Assembly (NCBI GenBank): GCA_948474755.1
Contig: CAOLHI010000073.1
Location: forward strand, 744,001 to 808,000
Length of the DNA: 64,000 nt
From: Ctenosaura bakeri
Lineage: Eukaryota; Chordata; Lepidosauria; Squamata; Iguanidae
Reading direction: 5' to 3'
Both the position numbers and the translations under genes were made by a program. This document shows, piece by piece, positions 55,270 to 64,000 of this stretch (position 1 is its first letter; the number at the start of each line of letters is the position of its first letter). The notes below the pieces were generated by a model. That model saw nothing but the letters and a program-made list of their open reading frames with translations, searched no databases and had not been told where the DNA came from.

Positions 55270-55979
55270 TCTCAACCTACTATCCTCTGGACAAAAGCAG
55301 TGACTAATTTTCACACACTGATATTTTGCTACTTTTCTTAAAAAATATTTTTATTAACACACACACTTTTGAATAATATAAAGCTACATGCTTAATAAAA
55401 ACAGAGAGGGGGTAAAGCAGAATAGAACTTAAAAAGACAAGACAAAATTAATAAATTACCACATCAACTACCAGTTAAACTTCAACACACACACACACAT
55501 ACAACAAATATAGAATTGACTTCCCATTCCTCTGAGAACAGTTGTTGCTTATACTTTGCTATACTTTTTCAACACTCCTTCATCTAAATTTTATATAAAA
55601 GTAATTAAAATATTTTATATACAAATAGAGATGCAACATAGATAACTCTCTACCATTATAAAATACCATAGCAAAATAAGAAAAAATAAACAATACAGTT
55701 CTATCATAATTAATCTAATTTTACCCATTAATCAAATCCTCTTACTATCTTTCTTTCTCCAACAGATCCCAAAAAGAAGATAACATTTTTGCCATTGTTT
55801 TCGTTTTTATATATAATCTATAAGAAAATGATCTCTTAACAGTGTTGTCAGTTGGTCCATCTCAGCTACATCCAGTAGCTTCAGCACCCATCTTCTTGAG
55901 ATGGAGTCTTGGGATCTTTCCATTTCTGCGCATATAGTAGTCTTGTCATCAGAGTCCTAAACTGTATGACTCTAACATA
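55270..55979 (-). mobile_element. Possible L1-like 3' UTR fragment
   Basis: AAAAATATTTTTATTAACACAC, then an A-rich complement, and the block TCTTGAGATGGAGTCTTGGG...ATCTTTCCATTTCTGCGCAT (55897-55936) resemble the 3' non-coding part of squamate L1-type LINEs on the minus strand. It appears to continue at 56521-56841 after the DNA-element insertion. No coding motif is present, so the call is tentative. Confidence 0.3.
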
Positions 55980-56520
55980 GGCCCTTTCCACATGAGGCGA
56001 GTGAATCGCTCCATGCTGTTATTCACCGCTTCTTCTTGGCTCGAAGCAAAGCAGAGTCTCCCTCAAGCCCTTCTGCAGGGCTCCTCCGTTTGGTCCAGGG
56101 AGAATCGGAGCAGTGCGAGGTCTGTAGATCTGCACTGCTTCAGCTGAAAATGGTGACTTCCTGTTCTTTGTGGGTCGGGACCAACCGCTGACGCTGACCA
56201 CACCCACAGCCCACCCTCTGCTGATCGCAGGCTTGCATTGATGCAAGCCTGCGCATCTGCACATATAAGCAGGAACGCAATGGCGTGCTCCAGAAGATTG
56301 AAAGACCGGTCTTCACTTAGAGCACTGGATGGTGCACTCCAGAAGATTGAAAGACTGCTCTTCACTTAGAGCACTGGAGGACCACTTGGGGGCGTTTTGG
56401 ATCACACTAAGGTGTGGAAATAGTCCAAACCTGTCCACACTAAGGTGTGGAAATAGTCCAAACCTGTCCTCCGTGACAGGACGCCTTGGCCCGTTTTAAC
56501 TTCCTCATGTAGAAAGGGCC
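55980..56520. mobile_element. Non-autonomous DNA transposon, long form (copy W2)
   Basis: The termini are GGCCCTTTCCACATG and CATGTAGAAAGGGCC, with a perfect ATA duplication (55977-55979 and 56521-56523). The interior is related in reverse orientation to 4209-4695. Two internal tandem duplications occur: a 49-bp unit (56281-56378, containing CTCCAGAAGATTGAAAGAC) and a 33-bp unit (56403-56468, containing CACACTAAGGTGTGGAAATA). The length is 541 bp. Confidence 0.92.
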
Positions 56521-56841
56521 ATAGTCCTTGTCTATCTGTTCATTTATCAATCTCAATAGGAAAAAAAAAATTTGGTCTCAGTTGACTTTTAATCTGCAAA
56601 ATATTCTCCATCAAATGATGTATCATAGCCCAAAACTTATTTGCTTTACCACAAGCCCATTTCTGAATGGCCTCTAAGAAACTGGAAATGTTCAAATAGG
56701 TTCTGCATGTTAAAGAAGAAAAAATGTGTCATGTATAATGTCAGCAACCATAAAAATTATTCTGATGGTTTTGGAATAATGCACATTTTCTCTGTCTTGC
56801 TGTAAAACGTTTTCGGAATCAAAAAACAGAGTAGCCATATA

Positions 56842-57273
56842 GGCCCTTTTCGCACCTTATCTAGTGCTGCTGGCACTGTGTGGGGATTGTGTCAAAAGCC
56901 TCATGTGGGAGGCATTCGCATCCCCTCTGCTTCTTCTCTGCACCAGCTCCATGCTGGCCAGAAGGAAGCGTGAGCGCTCCTCTCCTTCCTTTCATAGTGC
57001 AGCTGGGTACTTTCCCAGGCTGCGCTGGGGGAGGAAGTGTGATGCCCATGCATCCGGAGCCTCCACACGCAAGGTATGTGCATGTGGGGCACAGGAGGTA
57101 CACGTGATTGCACATCATTTTCAGCAATGAGCCAGAAACGATATAATGTTTGATTGCCCCCTAATGACCTCGGGAGCGTTGCGCAACTGTGAGGACATCA
57201 TGTGGAACCATCCTTGCAATCTCACGATGCTCTCAGGGCCATTTCGCAACAGGACTGGAGTGCGAAAAGGGAT
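56842..57273 (+). mobile_element. Non-autonomous DNA transposon (copy Y4)
   Basis: The termini are GGCCCTTTTCGCACC and GAGTGCGAAAAGGGA. ATA at the left faces a mutated ATTTA at the right, so the duplication is imperfect. The interior matches Y1-Y3. The donor motif has drifted to AAGGTATGT near 57073, and the internal hairpin is degraded. Confidence 0.88.
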
Positions 57274-58029
57274 TTAGTCTGTCATAACAAGAATAGCTAA
57301 TAACTTTTGCTTCTTCATGAAATTTCATTATTTTTCATTCTTCCTCCCCCTCCCCCTTCTTCTATTACTTCTTCTTAGATGCGAACAGAAGAGAACAAAC
57401 TGCAACAAATATCAATAGCACCTTTCCTGGAACCATCCATCAGCTATCAAGATTTATACAAGGTTGGGGTTTTTTATCTGTCTTTCTTTTTCAAATAAGC
57501 AAACATCAGATATGGAAATGCTCGCCTCTTATGGTGAAATATGCTGTAAATTCTTCTGAAGCCAGAGAATTCAGACAAGATTTAACAGCAGATACGATCC
57601 AAAAGCTCACTTAACATCAGCTCCAGAAACATTACACTAATGTGTTCTAAAATATGATTTACAATCTGAGAGTAGCGAATGAGAGGAAGATAGGGAAATG
57701 CTCACAAGGCATGAGATATGTGTTGCAGGAAGCAGCAGTATTCTCCTTCCCAAGGGATGCACACCTAAAGGAAAGAATAATGTTAACTGTCAAAGACACA
57801 ATCAGTTAATAGGAAGAGTCAAGACAAAGGGATCAGCCTCTGTCCCTTTTCCAACAGATTGATTTATGGAGGCAATAGGGTGACCAGTTGATGGAATGAG
57901 GAGCCAATCTGCATGCAAGCATCAGCATAACTGGATTCTAACTCCACCCCATCAATCCAACATGCCTTAGCCCTTCAGCCTCCAGATTTAGCAGCTTTGT
58001 CTTGAATCTTTTTGCCAGTCTAGGAGACA
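57274..58029. other. Mostly unique sequence with a candidate exon
   Basis: It contains a strong pyrimidine tract (about 57334-57376) ending TTCTTAG and a short open segment after it, listed separately. No repeat is recognised elsewhere. Confidence 0.4.
57379..57462 (+). other. Candidate short exon (weak)
   Basis: An excellent 3' splice-site context precedes it: about 40 bases of almost pure pyrimidine, then TTCTTAG at 57372-57378. The next 84 bases are open in phase 0 (28 codons starting MRTEENKLQQISIAPFLEPS) and end AAG|GTTGGG, a GT donor with a weak match. Two features are missing: a strong donor and any recognisable protein family. The pyrimidine tract could equally be a simple repeat. 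Confidence 0.2.
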
Positions 58030-58111
58030 CCTTCAGATGTTGTTGGCCTACAATTTCCATTCTATGACTGGCTGTGGCTGTTGGGAGTTGAAGGCCAACA
58101 ACATCTGAAAG
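58030..58111. mobile_element. Palindromic hAT-like MITE fragment
   Basis: TTCAGATGTTGTTGGCC (58032-58048) is exactly mirrored at 58093-58109, around a TCCATTCTATGACTGGCTG centre. It is the same family as 23920-24015. Confidence 0.65.
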
Positions 58112-58511
58112 GCCATAGGTTGACAGGCCAAAATATGTAAATATCTTCTGCCTTCCAGTGATGAGCTTTAATTTTTCCCTTCCCTGCATTTCCTCAGGAT
58201 TCATGTTCAGGAAAGACAGTATATCATAAACTAAACCATTCCCAACTATGTATCATACAGTGAGCAGTTTCATGGACCAAGACTGTTCAGCCTTTCATAC
58301 TTACAGTATTTCGTGGATGCTCACTTCCCTTACTGTATCGGCATACTAAACAAGCATTTACATCCTACATCATGATGTAGCAGGCCTGACCAGACCATAT
58401 CTTATCATATATACTCAATTTCTTTGTCAAACTTGGGAGGAAAGAGACATGCCTTTGCATCTTTAAGGAAACTCGATTTTCACAGTGGAATGATTGGTGC
58501 TCTCTCTCTAG

Positions 58512-58512
<1 letters not shown>
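58112..58512. other. Unassigned sequence
   Basis: No feature is recognised. Confidence 0.3.
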
Positions 58513-58547
<35 letters not shown>

Positions 58548-58581
58548 TGTATATGTATGTATATATATATATGTGTGTGTG
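58513..58581. repeat. (TA)n and (TATG)n microsatellite
   Basis: A TA run to about 58544, then TATG/TGTG variants. It generates the YIYIYI reading frames. Confidence 0.97.
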
Positions 58582-61500
58582 TAATGGGGAGATTCTGTAA
58601 AAATCTGCTCCAGAAACAATACAGAGTAAGTAAATACATTACCTGAGCATCTGCCAAATGATTCATATCTTCTACTTCCATGCTTATCTGAGATTTTGTG
58701 ATAGGGCCCAAGGTTTGTGACCATACCACATCTTTAAGATATCAAACAAAGACCCATGTGTCCACCTCTCTCTCGTAGGTAGAGGGAGATAATGGATTGT
58801 ATTGATGGCATGAAGGCTCTGAGAGTGATCATACCTGGGAGAATCACACTGCTAAGCTTAGACCCAAGTGCTCATTCATATCTGACCATTATGAACAGGT
58901 CCTACTCAGCATAGTCTCCTGGATTTTAATTTCCAGAGAGCAAACTCTCCAAATCCAGCACACACCAAGATGCCTGAGCTTTACAGAATGTACAGGCACA
59001 TCTATACCAAACTCAAATCCTACCCAGGAGAGCTCCAAAATCAATATTGTAAGATGCTGTGCTTTTCTTCTACAATGTTCAACTTTTTATCTGTCTGACA
59101 ATTGATATTCTTATCCAGGGGGCTTTAGCCTCTGTTGTGCCCTTGTTACATTTTGGATTGGTCTTCACATTATGACAAAGCCATCTTACAACAAATGTAC
59201 CATGTCCATTTCATATGGAGACAACAAATCATTAGTCTGCCTAGTGAAAGGCTTGAAAATTTAAGACTGTGCAGGCATCATGGCTAAGTAGAGTGAACAC
59301 TCTTAGGGGAAGGGCAAGATCATATCCAGTAGCACTGCCTCCTCTGCTATATGTATTCACTGTATCAGAAGAGCATACGAAGAACTGTGGTGGATTAGAC
59401 TAAAGGCTAACCTGTTCCCACAGTGACCACCTGATGCCCAGACAGGAAACCTACAAGCAAGACATCAGCACAAAAACACCTTCCAGCAATTGGTATGAGG
59501 AGACATACCACCTCTGATACTTTAAGTGGTTGAGAACTATCAGACCAGCACCCATCAAGAGTCTTCTGCTCTTTCATCTGCATGCTGACTATGTACATAA
59601 CAAAAAGCAAAAAGCAGTTCTCAATCCCACATACAAAGACAATGTGTTTGTGATTCCATATGAGCCTATCAGAGTTTCTTCTCTGGGGCTTCTCTCAGCA
59701 CCTATTGATGCTTTCATAGCCATTTAGAGACCAAGAGGGGAGGGTGCTAGGGAAGCATCTAGTTGCAACCTTATCTAAAGGCTGAAATTGTACCTTGAGA
59801 TATAGATGGGATCTTTTTAAAAGCTTTAAACTACTTGTGAAATCGTTTTCAAAGTTAAGAACTGCTGGATGGCAAAGGAGCATTTTATCTCAGAGATAAT
59901 ATATTCTGAACCAACTGAGTAATCTTCGGTTCTCCAAATAATGGCACTACAACATGTTTTTTTGTCAAATGCCAAGAGTCTAAAATAACGTGTCAACTCA
60001 ACAATTTTCACCTATCTAGGTGCATATTTTTCAGAACCGCACTCTAATTAAAATATACTGCTAAATGAACGCCTGCTCAGCTGAATGCTTCTGTTTCCAA
60101 TCCATGTCCATTATGTGCTAATTGAATACAATAAATAGAGATAAGTACATTCTAACAAGTTGATAATGTGTCACTGTCCAATTCTTCTGACAGTGGGCTT
60201 TGAAATATTTTCAGTCTTTATAGCTGTATTCATCATCACCTTTCAGGTCAAGGTATTTCAAGAGGCCTGGAGGTTTTAATGAGCTTGCAGTCCAAAACAA
60301 GAAGAGAAAAAAAGTATGCCCAGCGCATACCCCTGTAATGATCTCCTAATTAGCTTTATCCTTCTGCCTGGTATGATTTATGGATTTAATTGACATAAAG
60401 CTTCATTTACTTGCTTGTTGAAAGTGTTACTGTCCTTGAATTTAAATATGCAATAAATCTAAATATGCAGTGAAAGGGTGTATTCAGAACACAGTAAAAT
60501 ATATTCAAGTTACTTCTGATATAAATACTGGGAAAGTAAAGGTCTTTTAATTGCCTATTTGTCTCATTTTTTCATAAATCACTGCTAAGGTTTTACTGAT
60601 GACTTCTCTATCCGAGGTGGTGTACAAACACAATGTTGTTTCCAATGTGACATCTGCAGCTGTGCTATACATGTTGGATAAATGCACCCTACTCAAAATT
60701 CAGTTGCTTATAGAGCTTTGTCAACAAAATGAGACATTCAGATCTTAAATAATGACAGAAATATACATCCTGATGAAAAGGCATTTTTTAAAAATGAATG
60801 TACTGAAAGCAAAGGGAAACTGTGTTTTCTAAAGGCACTGCAGAAGGCTGTGGAAGCATGGAAAACCTAGAGCAAAATCTGTATTTCAAGGCTACACAGA
60901 TTCTCAGTCACATTTCAACAAAAAAGCAGTTTTGGATGTAAATTTTCATTGGTTTTTTAATAGAAAAGCAGATTCTAAAAGGAACTGTCTTATGTGATAA
61001 TCTTTGCATGTCCAGCAAATAAATACAGTGAATAAAATATGAGAGAGATTGTTTAATGCCAGAAACTGGGGCAAGGATACATTTGCACAATTGAAAAACT
61101 AGAGTTTCTCCGCACTTTCATATACACATGAAGCTATGCAGCCATTAATTCCAAATTAAAATGGTGCATAGCAGTCGAGAAAGCTCCACCTTGCAAGGGA
61201 ATCTTTTATCACTGGTTGTGCTTGAAACCTCTCATATTTTACTTGGGTGCTTGAATACCTTTTCTTCAGCCCATTGTCTGTCATTCTGGGAAGATGAGCA
61301 AATTCTATCGGTGTGCAGAGGATTTAGCTAAGGGTCACATATCCTGAACTCTGGCTTGACCGTTAAGTCATGCCTTCAGAAAATGCAGTGGGTCTTCATA
61401 AATTACCCAGGATACCACCTCCAGCACAAGCTCTTAAACTGTAATTTAGAGGCTTGTCCAAAAAGCAGGAAAGGCAGATATTAGAGAGTAATTCATCCAA

Positions 61501-61833
61501 ACAAACTGCCACCACTCAGAGCTTGAGGTTAAAGAGAACTTGGAAAATATACAGCTGAACTCACCATTTTGAACAAAAGGCTTCCAAAATGGTTGGCCAC
61601 TGGTAAGCTTTCCACTTTCGAAATGTTAGAGGTTTTTAAAGGTGCCTTTTTAATGCTTGGGAACATCCTAAAAGGGACAGTTAATTTGTCTTTATTCTCT
61701 CTCAACAAGTTTATAATCTGAATTTCAGTATTAAGGAACAGAGAAAATGCAAAGGAGCAGGGAAAGAGGGGCAACGGTAAAACACAGAAGTAGTGTAGGA
61801 AAAACAAGGGATGAGCATTATTAAATACACATA
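58582..61833. other. Long unique tract with candidate conserved noncoding block
   Basis: No mobile element or gene is recognised over more than 3 kb, the longest repeat-free run in the window. The part 60040-60480 contains homeodomain-type TAATTA and TTTAATTGAC motifs (for example CTCCTAATTAGC at about 60345) and looks like a slowly evolving enhancer. That is inference from composition only. Confidence 0.4.
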
Positions 61834-62035
61834 GACCATTTCCACACTACACTATTATAGTGCTATTATTCCACTTTCAGCATCCTGTGGAATTCTGGGG
61901 TTTATAATTCATTGAGGCCAAAGAGCTCACTGGCTGAGAATTCTCAATGCCCCTCCCTGAACTGCAAACCCCAGGATTCCATAGGATGTTGAAAGTGAAA
62001 CAATAGCACTATAACAGGGTAGTGCGGAAATGGCC
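61834..62035. mobile_element. Palindromic ~200-bp MITE (copy X6)
   Basis: The ends are GACCATTTCCACACT and GTGCGGAAATGGCC, with a perfect ATA duplication (61831-61833 and 62036-62038). Full arms and centre are present. The length is 202 bp. Confidence 0.94.
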
Positions 62036-62359
62036 ATAGGATCATTCAAAAATAACAACCCTGGTCTGAGAGACCATGGTTTATCAGAGGATTGTGATAC
62101 CTGAACAAGATTATTCTTAGCTTTTACTTTCAGGTACCAAGAGGGTAAAGGCAGCCAAGAAAATCATTTAAAAAAAATATATTTAAGAATGAGAAGCAAA
62201 TTGCTCTACAAAGGAGTCTAGGGAGACAACTACATCCAAAAGAGGAGGAATTTTCTTATTCCTAAAAATTGTTCTCAGGCATCCCTTATGGAAGTAGTTT
62301 ACATGAAATTTTGAGTATATTTAATACATGCTGCTCAGAAGCAAGTCAGTATCTGACAG
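62036..62359. other. Unassigned sequence
   Basis: No feature is recognised apart from a short A run near 62170. Confidence 0.3.
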
Positions 62360-62612
62360 AGGCCATTTCTGCCATTTCTCAGATCTCTGGTGAGAATTCT
62401 AAAGGCCCCTCTCTAACCTGGAAACCTCAGGATTCCACAGGATGTTGCATCTACTTTATAAAAGTCAAGTTTGTGCATTTGTCTGTCTGCATCAGGCAGG
62501 TGAAGACCTCATATGATTGACTGGTTGCGAAGTTTCTATGGAAATCCTGGGGTTGGCAGTTTAGGGAGGGGCCTTTAGAATTCTGAGCCAGAGAGCTCTT
62601 GGGCCTCAGGCT
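62360..62612. mobile_element. Rearranged remnants of the palindromic MITE (X7)
   Basis: GAGGCCATTTCTGCCATTTC and GTGAGAATTCTAAAGGCCCC...GATTCCACAGGATGTTGCAT (62360-62450) represent one arm. ATGGAAATCCTGGGGTTGGC...GAATTCTGAGCCAGAGAGCTC (62537-62600) represents the other arm inverted. Unrelated or scrambled DNA lies between. It looks like two partial copies or one rearranged copy. Confidence 0.6.
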
Positions 62613-62880
62613 GGTTGCTATGGAGATGAGGCCTACCATCAATAAGGATGCCAGAAAACTTTTGGGAGGCATATGTGAGAAAAATTAAAGTGACATACAC
62701 AACATAGTTACAAGGTCTTCTCACCTCACACAGTAAATTGTATGGGTTCCATATGTAAAAAATCCTAAAGCTAAAATTCAAAACAAAAAATGCTTCCAGA
62801 AAAACGTGAAGCCATTGCACAAATTCAACAGAAAGCAAAAAAAATCAGAAGCCTCAGTGTCACCAGAGAACACAGCTTGG
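62613..62880. other. Unassigned, with one stray unit-like piece
   Basis: 62609-62655 (CTGGTTGCTATGGAGATGAGGCC...AAGGATGCCAG) resembles part of the 133-bp tandem unit that follows, out of phase with it. The rest is unassigned. Confidence 0.4.
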
Positions 62881-63185
62881 ATTGAGGACTATGGGAAAAA
62901 GTTACTGGAACAGGCCGGTTGCTATGAGGATGATGCCTAGCAGCAAGGAGGAGGGCAGTGTATACCCACAGGAACCCAATCATTATATGTTAACAACTCT
63001 GAATAAAGATTGGATTGGGGAATATGGAGAAAATTTTCAGGAATAGGCCGGTTGTTACGGGCATGAGGCCTAGGAGCAAGGAGGATGACAGTGTACACCC
63101 TTAGGAAACCGAACTGTGTATGTAAATAACTCTGAATACAGATTGCATTGGGAAATATGGAGCAAAGTTACAGGAAATGGAGAAG
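62881..63185. repeat. 133-bp tandem repeat, about 2.3 units
   Basis: Units start at 62881, 63014 and 63147 (ATTGAGGACTATGGG, ATTGGGGAATATGG, ATTGGGAAATATGG), an exact 133-bp spacing. Shared inner blocks are GGCCGGTTG, GATGCCTAG/GAGGCCTAG, GCAAGGAGGA and AACTCTGAATA. The third unit stops about 35-40 bases in. The units differ at many positions, so this is an old duplication. Confidence 0.9.
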
Positions 63186-64000
63186 ACAGTTTGGTGAGTT
63201 CTTAAGAGAAAATAAAAACCCCAGGCAACGCAAGGTAAATATGCTGGTAGTACTATAAGATTGTGTGGAAATGGCGACAGCCAATGGAGCTACACACTAG
63301 TTGTCCTGTCCTGACAATAAAACAGGACACCATGTGTTACAATGATGTGCTAGATTAGCAGCTCCAGAGAATTCCTCCTGTCTGTCACACACTGAAAGAA
63401 TGCATGAGTAGCACAAAGAAGTCACAAGCACAACCACAGCCAGGTCCAGTTTGAAAGAGGTTTGTCATGTGTACTGATCAGAGCCCCCCACCCCCACCCC
63501 ATGAAATGATGAAGCTCAACAATGCGTACATTGGTATTCATGTAGTGTCTTTTCTGAGGGTCTCCAAAAGATCATCCCGTGTGGTTGGAGAGGGTTTGGA
63601 TGCTGACACTGATGGGGGGAAAAAAACCCTGACTTTTAACATTTGTAAAGTAAGTGGAGAGATCATAGGGGTTGTTTTGGAATTATATGGTAGCTCTCTA
63701 TCAGTTTTGTTTCAAAAATGGACTTTGCCCTTGGGCATTCATCAAAACATATGTTGTTTGGAATGACACCTTGTAACTCTATCTTGGTTTTTTATAGTTA
63801 AGTTTAACTGGATTGACTTTCTAACTGCATTTGTATAGTTAATGACAGTGCCTGATTTATGACATGGAAAATTTATTTTAATTTTTTTTAAAAAATCACT
63901 ATGTGTGTATATAGACTCCTAAATATGCCTGCAAAACATACAGATGGCAGAGGGTCACTTCTGACCTCTTTGTGTATCAGTGGGAAGGGCAAGCCAGCCC
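63186..64000. other. Unassigned sequence to window edge
   Basis: No gene or mobile element is recognised. The plus-strand open stretch at 63467-63766 (99 codons) has no recognisable domain. Confidence 0.35.

Noticed and set aside
58508..58729. Frames with YIYIYI and HTHTHT runs
   Set aside because: They are translations of TA and TG microsatellites.
62881..63185. A CRISPR array
   Set aside because: Units are contiguous, diverged 133-bp repeats with no short direct repeats and unique spacers, and the DNA is vertebrate.

Overview
The window looks like gene-poor, AT-rich nuclear DNA from a squamate reptile, most likely a lizard. The evidence is the repeat mix: Sauria-type SINEs with a Bov-B-like tail, a SINE derived from 5S rRNA with the same tail, Bov-B/RTE LINE 3' ends, CR1/L3 and L2 LINE fragments, an L1 with a lizard-like 5' region, endogenous-retrovirus-type solo LTRs, and many small non-autonomous DNA transposons. 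I find no convincing host protein-coding gene, tRNA, functional rRNA, CRISPR array or prokaryotic feature. Nearly every open reading frame is either a decayed transposon fragment or a product of simple repeats.

Layout. 1-2.5 kb: 5' half of a minus-strand L1 (broken ORF1 plus upstream region). 3-13 kb: Sauria SINEs, a CR1 3' end split by a DNA element, a Tigger-like MITE, a CR1-like RT fragment and a small solo LTR. 13.3-20.7 kb: two solo LTRs of one family with perfect 4-bp target duplications, an L2 fragment and more DNA elements. 21-28 kb: mostly unique sequence with candidate conserved noncoding blocks. 28-37 kb: Bov-B end, SINEs and a long broken CR1/L3 element (ORF1 esterase-like region, endonuclease, RT region, all minus strand), interrupted by a SINE and DNA elements. 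37-41 kb: mostly unique. 41-49 kb: L2 pieces, palindromic MITEs, a CR1 split by an LTR-like insert, the third solo LTR and the 5S-derived SINE. 49-64 kb: mostly unique DNA with Bov-B, Tigger-like, LTR-like and DNA-element insertions, a candidate exon, candidate conserved blocks and a 133-bp tandem repeat.

The strongest pattern is a large group of non-autonomous DNA transposons (at least 16 copies) sharing termini close to GGCCMTTTCCRCAC and making 3-bp target duplications. It includes a ~200-bp near-palindrome, ~400-430 bp forms and ~490-540 bp forms. Most of the longer forms carry a near-perfect splice-donor motif (CAGGTAAGT). Several copies sit inside a SINE or CR1, so target duplications and relative ages can be read directly. 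No intact transposase, reverse transcriptase or viral gene is present, so mobilisation of these elements would depend on enzymes encoded elsewhere.
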